Assembly: GCA_021373255.1 (NCBI GenBank)
Contig: JAJFTD010000017.1
Coordinates: 1 to 37,117 of the forward strand
From: a bacterium
GTDB taxonomy: Bacteria > Armatimonadota > UBA5829
Length of the DNA stretch: 37,117 bases
Direction of reading: 5' to 3'
Shown piece after piece: positions 14,732-22,946 of this stretch. A model generated the notes under the pieces. The model was not told the origin of the DNA. It ran no database searches and saw only the letters and a program-made list of their open reading frames with translations. The translations under genes were made by a program, and so were the position numbers. Every line of letters starts with the position of its first letter. The stretch's first letter is position 1.

Positions 14732-16987
14732 ATGACAATCACTACAGTGGAGACTGAGCTTGGTGGGAAAACACTTACCCTGGAGCAGGGTAGGGTTGCC
14801 GGCCAAGCTAATGGCGCCGTACTGTTGAGGTGTGGCGAGACGGTTGTGCTCGCCACGGCTACAATGAGCGCTAAACCGAGGGAAGGAATGAACTTCTTCC
14901 CTCTTATTTGCGATTATGAAGAGCGCAAATACGCCGTCGGAAAGATTCCCGGCGGTTTTGTTAAAAGGGGCGGCCGCCCCTCCGAGAAGGCCATATTGAC
15001 CTCTCGCCTCATCGACAGGCCTACCAGGCCGCTGTTTTCAGAGGGCATGCGAAATGACGTTCAGGTCATTGCAATGCCTCTCTCCATGGAGCCCGACGTG
15101 CCGGCCGATATGATGGCGGTGAACGCGGCATCCGCAGCTCTTGCGATCTCCGATATACCCTGGGGCGGACCTTTTGGTTTTGTCCGCGTGTGCAGGGTGA
15201 ACGGCGAATTCGTCATCAATCCTTCGCTTGAACAGATCAAGGAATCCGATATGGAACTCTTGGTTGCTGGTAAGGACGGCAAGGTTCTTGAGATCGAACT
15301 TGAGGCTGGCGAAGTTACCGAAGACGAACTGATGGTCGCGATGGATCTCGCTCACGATGCGATCGATACACTGGTCGCATGGCAGATGGATTTGGTGGCG
15401 AAAGTTGGCAAGCCAAAGGCTGAAGTGCCGGTTATCGCTCCCGATCCCGCACTGCTGGAGGAGATAGCTGCTAAGATTTCCCCTGAGATTCAGGAATTCA
15501 TCAAGAACCCGGATAACTCCGGTAGAGAAAAAGCGATATTCGATCTGGAAGCTCAGCTCAAGAAGAGACTTATTGAAGAGTATCCTGAGCGCGAGTCCGA
15601 GATCGGGGACATCGTATACAAGATTATCAAGAAGCAAGTGCGTAAGATGATTGTGGAAGAGAACGCAAGGCCGGATGGTCGCGCTCTCGACCAGATTCGT
15701 CCGCTTCGTGCCGAGGTTGGTCTTTTGCCCCGCGTTCACGGATCAGCGCTATTCAGCCGTGGTCAGACTCAGGTCCTCACCACGCTGACCCTTGGTTCGC
15801 TTGATGATGCGCAGATGGTGGACAACCTTGAAGAAGACGGCGAGAAGCGCTTTATGCACTTCTACAACTTCCCGCCATACAGCGTTGGCGAGGTTTCCCC
15901 GCTTAGAGGCGCAGGTAGACGTGAAGTTGGGCATGGCGCGCTGGCTGAGAAGGCGTTACGCCCTATGATCCCGGCGCAGAACGATTTCCCTTACGCGATG
16001 CTGATGACATCCGATGTCCTTGAATCTAACGGTTCGACATCGATGGCCAGCACCTGCGGATGCACTCTCGCATTGCTTGACGCAGGCGTGCAGCTTAAGG
16101 AGCCTGTTGCGGGTATATCCATCGGTCTTGTGACCGGTGAGGATAAGAAAGTCCTGCTTACCGACATTCAAGGCCTCGAAGACTTCCATGGCGATATGGA
16201 CTTCAAGGTTGCTGGAACAAGGAACGGGATTACCGCGATACAGGTCGACACCAAGACTAATGGTCTTGATCGCGATGTGGTAAAAGGCGCACTTGAGCAA
16301 GCCAAGGCTGCAAGGATGAAGATTCTCGAGGTGATCGCCGACGCGATACCCGGAGCCAGAGAGAAGATGAGTCCGTATGCACCGAGAGTCTATGTGGTTG
16401 TGATCCACCCGGACAAGATCGGTGACATAATCGGCCCTGGCGGCAAGGTCATTAAGAAGATCGAAGCTGAGACCGGAGCCAAGCTGGACATCGAGCAGGA
16501 TGGCCATGTATACATTACGTCGGTCGATGCTGCTGGTGGAGAGCGAGCCAAGAAGATCGTCGAAGATATCACCAAAGAGGTGAGTGTCGGAGAGGTCTAC
16601 ACAGGCAAAGTGACGAGAATCGAGCCGTTTGGCGCGTTCGTCGAGATACTGCCTGGCAGAGACGGTCTTGTGCACATATCCCAGCTTGCAAAAGAGAGAG
16701 TCAACCGGACGGAAGATGTATGTAACCTCGGTGACGAACTCTTGGTAAGGGTCCTTGAGATTGGTGATGACGGAAAGATCCGGCTCACCAGACGCGGGCT
16801 TATTGAGGGCGACGAAGACTATGTCGCGCCGCCTCCCGAGAGCCGTGGCGGTGGACCTAGAGGTGGCGGGCCTAGAGGCGGCGGTAGGCCGCACGGCGGC
16901 GGTGGCGGTGGTGGTTATAGAGACCGCGGACCGCGCCCTGATTCTTCTGATGACGGGCCGAGAGCTCAGTTCCGCCCCAAGCGATAG
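14732..16987 (+). CDS. pnp: Polynucleotide phosphorylase
   Basis: 751 residues: 3'-5' phosphorolytic exoribonuclease. Two RNase PH domains are visible (first with FPLICDYEERKYAVGKIPGG, second with HFYNFPPYSVGEVSPLRGAG, RREVGHGALAEKAL and the catalytic-region DIQGLEDFHGDMDFKVAGT). A KH domain (KIGDIIGPGGKVIKKIEAET) and an S1 domain (GKVTRIEPFGAFVEILPGRD) follow. The C-terminal ~45 residues form an RGG/Gly-rich tail (repeated RGGGP) that is longer than in E. coli PNPase and could add RNA or partner binding. It forms an operon with rpsO. RNase J lies about 4 kb downstream, so both major RNA-decay enzymes are neighbours. Confidence 0.98.
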   Translation: MTITTVETELGGKTLTLEQGRVAGQANGAVLLRCGETVVLATATMSAKPREGMNFFPLICDYEERKYAVGKIPGGFVKRGGRPSEKAILTSRLIDRPTRPLFSEGMRNDVQVIAMPLSMEPDVPADMMAVNAASAALAISDIPWGGPFGFVRVCRVNGEFVINPSLEQIKESDMELLVAGKDGKVLEIELEAGEVTEDELMVAMDLAHDAIDTLVAWQMDLVAKVGKPKAEVPVIAPDPALLEEIAAKISPEIQEFIKNPDNSGREKAIFDLEAQLKKRLIEEYPERESEIGDIVYKIIKKQVRKMIVEENARPDGRALDQIRPLRAEVGLLPRVHGSALFSRGQTQVLTTLTLGSLDDAQMVDNLEEDGEKRFMHFYNFPPYSVGEVSPLRGAGRREVGHGALAEKALRPMIPAQNDFPYAMLMTSDVLESNGSTSMASTCGCTLALLDAGVQLKEPVAGISIGLVTGEDKKVLLTDIQGLEDFHGDMDFKVAGTRNGITAIQVDTKTNGLDRDVVKGALEQAKAARMKILEVIADAIPGAREKMSPYAPRVYVVVIHPDKIGDIIGPGGKVIKKIEAETGAKLDIEQDGHVYITSVDAAGGERAKKIVEDITKEVSVGEVYTGKVTRIEPFGAFVEILPGRDGLVHISQLAKERVNRTEDVCNLGDELLVRVLEIGDDGKIRLTRRGLIEGDEDYVAPPPESRGGGPRGGGPRGGGRPHGGGGGGGYRDRGPRPDSSDDGPRAQFRPKR

Positions 16988-17029
16988 AACTCGGTTCAAT
17001 ATGTCTGAAAGTCGGGCTTTGAACCCTAT

Positions 17030-17064
17030 CCGCACTATTCACGCTTGTTCAGTGAATAGTGCGG
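17030..17064 (+). terminator. Hairpin after pnp (CCGCA-TATTC family)
   Basis: A perfect 13-bp stem (CCGCACTATTCAC 17030-17042 with GTGAATAGTGCGG 17052-17064) has a 9-nt loop. No T-run follows (gttaac), so it may be a 3'-end protecting hairpin or a repeat. Related hairpins occur at 22865 and 33243. Confidence 0.55.
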
Positions 17065-17076
17065 GTTAACGGAGAG

Positions 17077-17129
17077 TGCCACCGGGAGTGCCGCCTCTTG
17101 TGAGAGGGGTGGTGTTGCGGTGGCATTTT
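17077..17129 (+). terminator. Branched terminator before the M16 peptidase gene
   Basis: TGCCACCG (17077-17084) pairs with CGGTGGCA (17118-17125), and TTTT follows. An inner stem CCTCT/AGAGG (17094-17098 with 17103-17107) makes it branched. It would end the rpsO-pnp transcript or attenuate read-through into the peptidase gene. Confidence 0.55.
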
Positions 17130-17147
17130 GGCATGTCTGGATAATTA

Positions 17148-18428
17148 ATGGCTTCACATTCATCTGTTATTAAAACAATTCTGCCGAACGGCATTCGCAT
17201 ACTGAGTGAATATGTTCCGTATGTGGATTCGGTGTCGGTGGGTATATGGGCCCAGGCCGGCTCGCGTGATGAAACTGATAAGCGTCTCGGGATGAGCCAC
17301 TTTGTTGAGCATATGCTCTTCAAGGGCACCGAGAAGCGCAGTGCCAGGGAAATCGCCGACGAGATGGATTCGCTGGGTGGGCATCTCAACGCCTTCACGG
17401 ACAAAGAGTATACCTGTTATTATGCAAAGGTGTTGAGCGAGCATCTGGCTACGGCTATGGGCGTGGTCTCGGACATGGTTCTCAACTCCGTTCTTGATCC
17501 GGCTGAGATCGAGCGTGAGAAGAACGTTGTGCTTGAGGAGATTAAACGTCATTTGGACACCCCCGAGGATGAGGTTCACGACATTCTCGCTGAAACGATG
17601 TGGGCGTCTCATCGCCTCGGCAAACCAGTGATCGGGCTGGCTGAGGTTGTTCAGAGTATTACTCGTGACGATTTACTTGCGTACCTGGGCGAGTTTTATC
17701 GCCCGAATGCAATTGTGATCTCAGTCGCCGGCAACGTTGACCACCGCGAGTTAGTTGATATAGTTGCAAGTTCGTTTGGGCATTTGTCAGGGGCACGGGC
17801 ACCCAGGGTTTATACAGAGCCCCAGGTCCACAAAGAAATACGAATGATAGACAAGACCACGGAGCAGGTGCATTTCTGTTTTGGAACGCGGGGATTCCCG
17901 CAGGATAGCAAACAGAAGTATCCGCTGGCTGTGGTGGATGCGGTGCTCGGTGGTGGTATGAGTTCGAGACTTTTCCAGGAGATACGTGAGAACCGCGGCT
18001 TGGCCTATGCGATTGGTTCATACTCGGCGTCTTACCGTGAAGCCGGTATGTTCGCCATATATGGTGGAACCGGTATTCAGAGTATTCGTGAAGTGATGGA
18101 TCTTACTCGGGTTGAATGTGCGAGTATCGGGCGCGACGGCATCACCGAAGCTGAGCTTGTGCGCGCAAAGAACCAGATCCGGGGCGCGCTGGTGCTTGGG
18201 CAGGAGAGTATGTCCAACCGGATGAGCCGGATGGCTAAAAGTGAGCTTTATTTCGGCCGACTGGTGCGGCTGGATGAGATCATCTCGGAGATTATGGAGA
18301 TCACCCGCGACGATGTGGCGGCAATTGCATCCGAGTTGTTCAGTGACTCAAACTTCGCTGTTGCCGCAATAGGCCCGTTCAAGAAGAACGCCAAGCTGTT
18401 GGGTGAGGGTTTTCTAGGGCAAAAATAA
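17148..18428 (+). CDS. M16-family zinc peptidase (MlpA/YmxG-like)
   Basis: A 426-residue insulinase/mitochondrial-processing-peptidase-type enzyme. The inverted zinc site HFVEH is at 51-55 and the third ligand region VLEEI is at 129-132, with GTEKRSAREIADEMDSLGGHLNAFT between. The C-terminal half has the R/Y region (GGGMSSRLFQEIRENRGLAYAI) that shapes the substrate cavity. Length is typical of the bacterial single-chain form. Start is ATG 17148; the ribosome binding site is weak. The gene sits after pnp in Bacillus too (mlpA), so the context supports orthology. The substrate is unknown. A hairpin terminator follows at 18450. Confidence 0.95.
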   Translation: MASHSSVIKTILPNGIRILSEYVPYVDSVSVGIWAQAGSRDETDKRLGMSHFVEHMLFKGTEKRSAREIADEMDSLGGHLNAFTDKEYTCYYAKVLSEHLATAMGVVSDMVLNSVLDPAEIEREKNVVLEEIKRHLDTPEDEVHDILAETMWASHRLGKPVIGLAEVVQSITRDDLLAYLGEFYRPNAIVISVAGNVDHRELVDIVASSFGHLSGARAPRVYTEPQVHKEIRMIDKTTEQVHFCFGTRGFPQDSKQKYPLAVVDAVLGGGMSSRLFQEIRENRGLAYAIGSYSASYREAGMFAIYGGTGIQSIREVMDLTRVECASIGRDGITEAELVRAKNQIRGALVLGQESMSNRMSRMAKSELYFGRLVRLDEIISEIMEITRDDVAAIASELFSDSNFAVAAIGPFKKNAKLLGEGFLGQK

Positions 18429-18449
18429 GCCCACTATCTTGAGCATAAC

Positions 18450-18480
18450 AGGTGGCAGGCATCATGCTGCCACCTTATTA
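18450..18480 (+). terminator. Intrinsic terminator after the M16 gene
   Basis: A 9-bp stem (AGGTGGCAG 18450-18458 with CTGCCACCT 18467-18475) has an 8-nt loop and is followed by TATTATTG. It lies 21 bases after the stop codon. Confidence 0.7.
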
Positions 18481-18505
18481 TTGTCTGGTATAGATGGGTC
18501 TAAAA

Positions 18506-18561
18506 GTCATAAGGCCAAAGAGTTTAATGGTTGGATGGCTAAATGGTTTGATGGTTGGGAA
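18506..18561 (+). repeat. Octamer array, GTCATAAG/GTTTGATG type
   Basis: From 18506, units beginning with G recur every 8 nt without loss of phase at 18506, 18514, 18522, 18530, 18538, 18546 and 18554; examples are GTCATAAG and GTTTGATG. The consensus is about GTYNNANG. The same family occurs at 18919-18958 (reverse), 25627-25666 and 33185-33222 (reverse). This lies in the 542-base gene-free spacer 18429-18970. Confidence 0.7.
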
Positions 18562-18678
18562 TGAATCGCTTAGTTATAGTTCGGGCAGATCTCTGATCTG
18601 CGCCGAAAAGGGCAAGATGGGATCTCCTGATCCCACTACCCATTGGTTTAATGCGTTTGTTGATATACCAGCTAACCT

Positions 18679-18820
18679 GTAGGGGCAAAGCACTTGCCCT
18701 TCGCCTGTTGTGTTTGCTGTATCTTAAACGCAAGTGCTTCGCCCGAACGTTGCGGGTTAAGCATTTGCGACTATAGCGAGAAGTTGCATCAGATTTATAG
18801 GGCAAATGCTTAACCCCTAC
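18679..18820. repeat. Paired hairpins sharing a GGG(C/T)NAAGCA(C/T)TTGC arm
   Basis: Two tandem stem-loops are made from four related 15-bp arms. The first is 18683-18697 with 18730-18744 (one mismatch, AAGCACTTGC core). The second is 18754-18768 with 18802-18816 (perfect, GGGTTAAGCATTTGC). The outermost flanks GTAGGGG (18679) and CCCCTAC (18814) also pair, so the whole 142 bases could fold as a cruciform. No coding potential is seen. Other small inverted repeats (GCAGATC/GATCTGC near 18584) lie just before. Confidence 0.65.
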
Positions 18821-18918
18821 AATAATCATGCATGCTTTACGTGGTGGCACCTGGAGATGCCATTTGGCCAATGCGGGCCACATCAAAGATGTGCCCGAAC
18901 TCTAAACTTTCTCTTTCT

Positions 18919-18958
18919 CAACTTTTTGACCTTGTGACCTTATGACTTTCTAACCTTC
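18919..18958 (-). repeat. Octamer array, TGACCTTN (reverse of GTCATAAG family)
   Basis: CAAC, TGAC, TGAC, TGAC and TAAC occur at 18919, 18927, 18935, 18943 and 18951, exactly 8 nt apart. On the minus strand the units read GTCATAAG and GTCACAAG, matching the array at 25627. It ends 13 bases before dapB and runs into the dapB ribosome binding site region. Confidence 0.7.
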
Positions 18959-18970
18959 TGGAGATTGTAA

Positions 18971-19771
18971 ATGTCTGATAAAATAAGAGTAGCTGTTATG
19001 GGCGCGTGCGGCAGGATGGGCCGTGAGGTTATTAAGGCTGTTGCGGGCGCGAATGATATGGAGCTTGTGGGTGCGTGTGACATTGCGTGTCCTGGTGTTA
19101 ATGCTTCCGAGGCGACTGGTGTGCCGGGGCTGGAGTTTAGCATTACGGCGGATTGCAATTCGCTGATTACCACTGCAAAGCCGCATGTTGTGGTAGATTT
19201 CGCCAAGCCGTTTGATATGGCTAATGTGCGCTTTATGCTCAAGGCTGGTGTGGTGCCTGTTATCGGCACTACGGGGCAGAGTGATGATGACCTGGCAGAG
19301 ATGTCCAAGATTGCTGAGGAAACTGGTACAGGCGTGATGGTGATACCTAACTTCGCTATCGGCGCTGTTCTGATGATGAAGTTTGCGGCTGAGGCCGCCA
19401 AGTATATGCCGAACGTTGAGATAATCGAGCTGCACCATGACAAAAAGCTCGATGCGCCATCGGGGACGTCAATAAAGACTGCCCTGATGATAGATGAGGC
19501 ACGCAAGGCAGCGGGAATAGTGCCTGAGCAGCCGCTTGGCTCGTTGGATGACCCTGCAAGGGGCGATCAGCGAGGTGGAGTTCAGGTGCACAGTGTAAGG
19601 CTGCCGGGGTTGGTCGCGCATCAGGAGGTGCTCTTTGGTGGCACCGGCCAGATTCTCACGATCAGGCATGACAGTATCGACCGGACAAGTTTCATGCCCG
19701 GCGTATTGCTCGCGGTGAGGCGAGCGCCCCATATCAAGGCTCTGGTCTACGGACTGGACAAGTTGCTATAG
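18971..19771 (+). CDS. dapB: 4-hydroxy-tetrahydrodipicolinate reductase
   Basis: A 266-residue enzyme of lysine/diaminopimelate synthesis that reduces hydroxy-tetrahydrodipicolinate with NAD(P)H. The N-terminal Rossmann motif is GACGRMGREV (residues 11-20). GTTGQSDDDL, the IPNFAIGAVLMMKFA segment, the signature ELHHDKKLDAPSGTS with catalytic His and Lys, and the C-terminal substrate-loop ADQRGGVQVHSVRLPG-like region are all present. Start is ATG 18971, with GGAG about 8 nt upstream. asd follows after 14 bases, forming a two-gene unit. dapA, which makes its substrate, is not nearby. Confidence 0.97.
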   Translation: MSDKIRVAVMGACGRMGREVIKAVAGANDMELVGACDIACPGVNASEATGVPGLEFSITADCNSLITTAKPHVVVDFAKPFDMANVRFMLKAGVVPVIGTTGQSDDDLAEMSKIAEETGTGVMVIPNFAIGAVLMMKFAAEAAKYMPNVEIIELHHDKKLDAPSGTSIKTALMIDEARKAAGIVPEQPLGSLDDPARGDQRGGVQVHSVRLPGLVAHQEVLFGGTGQILTIRHDSIDRTSFMPGVLLAVRRAPHIKALVYGLDKLL

Positions 19772-19785
19772 GAGGAACTACAAAG

Positions 19786-20805
19786 GTGTCGAAGTACAAT
19801 GTTGCAGTCGTCGGTGCAGGCGCCGTCGGCGAAGAAATGGTCAAGGTGTTGAGGCAGAGGAATTTCCCGATGTCGGACCTTAGAATTCTCGCGCGCAGCG
19901 CGCGCAAGCAGGTCATCGATGGCGTGGAGTTTGATGTCAAGGAGACCACTGCTGAGGGATTTGATGGCGTGGACATCGCGTTCTTCGCCGGAACTGAGGG
20001 CGCGAAGGGTGCAAGCCAGGTATTCGGTTGGCTTGCTGTTGATCGTGGCGCGTTTGTTATTGATAACGGTGACGACTTCCGAATGGACCCCCGCGTGCCG
20101 TTGATCGTTCCCGAGGTGAATGGCGATGATATGGCCAAGCACCAGGGTTTCGTTGCTAACCCCAACTGCAGCACCATTCAGATGGTTCATGCTCTTGCCC
20201 CACTGCACAAGAAAGCCGGAATGAAGCGGGTTGTTGTTTCTACATACCAATCCGTGTCGGGCACTGGTGGCGCGGCTATCAGAGAACTTAATCAGCAGAT
20301 CAAAGATTATGCAGCGGGCAATGAAGTGAAGAACCAGCAATATCCCTACCAGATACTCGCAAACTTGATCCCGCAGATCAGCAGCCTGAAGAGTGACTAT
20401 GAAGGCTACTACGGCGAAGAGATCAAAATGATTAAAGAAACCCGCAAAATCTTTAACATACCTAACCTCCCGGTGTCCGCTACATGCGTGCGCGTGCCGG
20501 TGTTCAGGGCACACTCTGAGACTGTGAACGTGGAGTTCGACAACCCCATAACCGCCGCTGAGGCGCGTGAGGCGCTTGCTGGATGGCCCGGTATTGAGGT
20601 GATGGATGACCCTGCAAATAACAAATATCCTATGCCTCTGTTCGCTGAGGGCACTGACCCGACCTACGTCGGTCGCATTCGCCAAGACTCCTGTAACCCC
20701 AATACGCTCGACCTATGGGTCGTAGCCGATAACATCCGCAAGGGCGCTGCTTTGAATGCCGTCCAAATCGCGGAAATGGCCATTGAGCGTGGGTATATCA
20801 AATAG
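19786..20805 (+). CDS. asd: Aspartate-semialdehyde dehydrogenase
   Basis: A 339-residue enzyme converting aspartyl phosphate to aspartate semialdehyde with NADPH; it feeds DapA/DapB and threonine/methionine synthesis. Landmarks are GAGAVG at 10-15, FAGTEGAKGAS, the catalytic Cys128 in NPNCST, SYQSVSGTGG-type loop (VSTYQSVSGTGGAAI), EEIKMIKETRKIF, and His243 in RAHSETVNVEF. Start is GTG 19786 with AGGAGG upstream. The segment CVRVPVFRAHSE is the expected substrate-binding region. It ends a unit with dapB and is followed by a composite repeat. Confidence 0.97.
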   Translation: MSKYNVAVVGAGAVGEEMVKVLRQRNFPMSDLRILARSARKQVIDGVEFDVKETTAEGFDGVDIAFFAGTEGAKGASQVFGWLAVDRGAFVIDNGDDFRMDPRVPLIVPEVNGDDMAKHQGFVANPNCSTIQMVHALAPLHKKAGMKRVVVSTYQSVSGTGGAAIRELNQQIKDYAAGNEVKNQQYPYQILANLIPQISSLKSDYEGYYGEEIKMIKETRKIFNIPNLPVSATCVRVPVFRAHSETVNVEFDNPITAAEAREALAGWPGIEVMDDPANNKYPMPLFAEGTDPTYVGRIRQDSCNPNTLDLWVVADNIRKGAALNAVQIAEMAIERGYIK

Positions 20806-20822
20806 TCGAGAGGACTTTTAAT

Positions 20823-21094
20823 CGCGAAAGCACGAAATTTAGAAAACGCGAAAAGGGAACTGATATTGTTTCGGGAAAAGGGTTTCCCGAAACAACCTAA
20901 AATGAAATGGTGATGGGTGCTAGGTGCCGGGAAAGAAGACTATGCCCGGTCACATCGTGTATCCGGCGGCTTCGGCAGCTTCGCAGTCCGAAGCAACATA
21001 CATTGGCTATCCATTTGTTGCTTCGGCATCCTGATGCCGAAGCCGCCGGACGCACCATGTTATACGATATCATTTCCCTTTTCGCGCTTTCGCG
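20823..21094. repeat. Composite inverted-repeat element in spacer 20806-21157
   Basis: This gene-free spacer is palindromic on a large scale. Both ends carry octamer arrays in opposite orientation (CGCGAAAG, CACGAAAT ... at 20823-20862; CTTTCGCG with TTTTCGCG at 21079-21094), including a shared GGGAANTGATAT edge. Inside are a 13-bp-arm hairpin (TTGTTTCGGGAAA 20866-20878 with TTTCCCGAAACAA 20883-20895) and two GC-rich arms, 20962-20996 and 21018-21050, that are inverted copies of one module. The first arm is identical to 11821-11855. It looks like a non-autonomous, MITE-like unit; no target duplication was established and no transposase is present. Confidence 0.7.
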
Positions 21095-21157
21095 ATGAAA
21101 TTCCCTTCACACGCACTTCCAGGGCATGAAGCCCAGTGAGAACAGGTTTAACAACGT

Positions 21158-22843
21158 ATGGAATCTACTGAAATGACAAATACTTCGGGCAAGCTGCAGA
21201 TCATTCCGCTGGGCGGGGTGATGGAGATCGGCAAGAACATGACAGCCTATGTCTACAATGATCAGATATTGATCGTGGATGCGGGCCTTATGTTTCCTGA
21301 GGAGGAAATGCTCGGGGTCGACATTGTAATACCAGACATTACGTATCTGGAGGAGAACGCGGATAAGGTTCTTGGTATTGTGCTCACACACGGTCACGAG
21401 GACCATATCGGCGCCCTGCCTTATGTGTTACGGCGGCTTGATGTGCCGGTATACGGCACTCCTCTCACCCTCGGTTTCGTGTCAAATAAGCTGAGCGAGC
21501 ACCATTTGGCCGATGTAGCGCGGCTTAATGTTGTGAAGTCGGGGGACATTGTCGAACTTGGCGATTTTACAGTGGAGTTTGTCCGGGTATCGCACAGCAT
21601 ACCAGATGCATCCGGCCTGGTGATCAATACCCCGGTCGGTACAATCGTCCAGAGCAGTGACTTTAAGTTCGATCAGACTCCTATCGACGGTCATCTGGCC
21701 GATATGAGCCGCCTTGCAAAAGTAGGCGAAGAAGGTGTGCTGGCGCTTCTTTGCGATTCTACAAATGTCGAGAAGACCGGTTTTACGCCGAGTGAGAGCC
21801 TTGTTGGTGAGACATTTGAGAAGATATTCAAAACCGCCAGTGGTCGCATTATAATCGCGGCGTTTGCTTCTAACATCCACCGCCTCCAGCAGGTATACAA
21901 CCTGGCTGCGAAGTTGGGACGCCGGGTTGCGGTCGTTGGTCGGAGCATGGCTGAAAACAGCCGCATTGCCGAAGAACTTGGCTATTTGAAAGTTCCAGAA
22001 GGCACCCGTCTGCGGGTTGAGGATACCGACAGTCTCGATCCCAGCGAAGTCGTAATCATGACCACAGGCAGCCAGGGTGAGCCGCTTTCCGCGCTTTCCC
22101 GGATGGCGTCAGATGAGCACAAACATATTAAGATTGGCGAAGGCGATACTGTTGTCATCAGCGCGACTCCAATCCCCGGAAACGAGGACCTGGTCCTTCG
22201 CACTATCAACCAACTCTTCAAGCGCGGTGCGGATGTAGTCTACGAACCCTTTGCGCACGTGCATGTCAGCGGACATGGCAACCAGGAAGACATCAGGCTG
22301 ATGCTAAACCTTCTCAAGCCAAAATTCGTTATACCAGTGCACGGTGAACAGCGGCACTTCGCGAAGTTCATTGAGGTTGCTGACGGCATCGGCTATTCAC
22401 ACGAACGGCTGTTTAAGCTCTACCCCGGCGATGTATTCCAAACCGACGGTGAAACCGCTGAGATATCCGGTAAAGTAGAATCAGGCAGTGTGATGGTTGA
22501 TGGCCTTGGGGTGGGTGATGTGGAAGACGTGGTTCTCCGCGACCGCCAGCATCTTGCCCAGGACGGTGTCGTGATTGTGGTAGTCGGTGTGGACCTCAGC
22601 GACAGGGAAGTGGTCACTGGTCCTGATATTTTCTCTCGCGGTTTTGTTGGCGAAGAGTATGGTGAAGAGATTATCGAGGAAGCCAGGGATGTGGTTCTGG
22701 CGAAAGTTGAGGAGTTTATCTCCGACGACTCGCTGGAGGCTTTGGATGATGTTAAAGCCGCATGCCGTAAAGTTTTGGCTAAGTTTATTTATGATCGCAC
22801 TCATCGCCGGCCGGTGATAGTGCCGATTCTGATGGAAGTATAA
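21158..22843 (+). CDS. rnj: Ribonuclease J
   Basis: A 561-residue metallo-beta-lactamase/beta-CASP nuclease with endo- and 5'-3' exonuclease activity in mRNA decay and rRNA maturation. Motif 2 LTHGHEDHIGALPY (H78, H80, D82, H83), SIPDASGLVI, SSDFKFD, the beta-CASP region (ASNIHRLQQV, GRSMAENSRIA, TTGSQGEPLSALSRM) and the C-terminal HVHVSGHGNQED and PVHGEQRH are all present, giving full family length. I keep ATG 21158; ATG 21173 is also possible, and neither has a strong ribosome binding site. Family members follow asd/dap genes in Bacillus (rnjB), matching this order. Confidence 0.97.
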   Translation: MESTEMTNTSGKLQIIPLGGVMEIGKNMTAYVYNDQILIVDAGLMFPEEEMLGVDIVIPDITYLEENADKVLGIVLTHGHEDHIGALPYVLRRLDVPVYGTPLTLGFVSNKLSEHHLADVARLNVVKSGDIVELGDFTVEFVRVSHSIPDASGLVINTPVGTIVQSSDFKFDQTPIDGHLADMSRLAKVGEEGVLALLCDSTNVEKTGFTPSESLVGETFEKIFKTASGRIIIAAFASNIHRLQQVYNLAAKLGRRVAVVGRSMAENSRIAEELGYLKVPEGTRLRVEDTDSLDPSEVVIMTTGSQGEPLSALSRMASDEHKHIKIGEGDTVVISATPIPGNEDLVLRTINQLFKRGADVVYEPFAHVHVSGHGNQEDIRLMLNLLKPKFVIPVHGEQRHFAKFIEVADGIGYSHERLFKLYPGDVFQTDGETAEISGKVESGSVMVDGLGVGDVEDVVLRDRQHLAQDGVVIVVVGVDLSDREVVTGPDIFSRGFVGEEYGEEIIEEARDVVLAKVEEFISDDSLEALDDVKAACRKVLAKFIYDRTHRRPVIVPILMEV

Positions 22844-22864
22844 ATCCTCCATAGCCCTTTTAGG

Positions 22865-22903
22865 TAGCCCGCATTATTCGACCAAGGTTAATAATGCGGG
22901 TTA
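22865..22903 (+). terminator. Hairpin after rnj (CCCGCATTATT family)
   Basis: A perfect 11-bp stem (CCCGCATTATT 22868-22878 with AATAATGCGGG 22890-22900) extends to 14 bp with a G-U pair. Its core matches hairpins at 17030 and 33243. T-run is weak. Confidence 0.6.
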
Positions 22904-22946
22904 GGTTTACCCGGTTTGTGCGGTAATATCTCCTCGGAGGGACTAT

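Noticed and set aside
15038-15739. 233-residue antisense reading inside pnp
   Set aside because: Same reason as above.
15956-17035. 359-residue antisense reading across pnp
   Set aside because: Shadow of the pnp codon pattern; no ribosome binding site and no protein-like features.
18494-18682. Small plus-strand reading in the spacer after the M16 gene
   Set aside because: It is made of octamer-array units and hairpins and lacks a ribosome binding site.
19747-20685. 312-residue antisense reading across asd
   Set aside because: Shadow of asd; composition is His/Ser/Arg-rich and unlike a protein.
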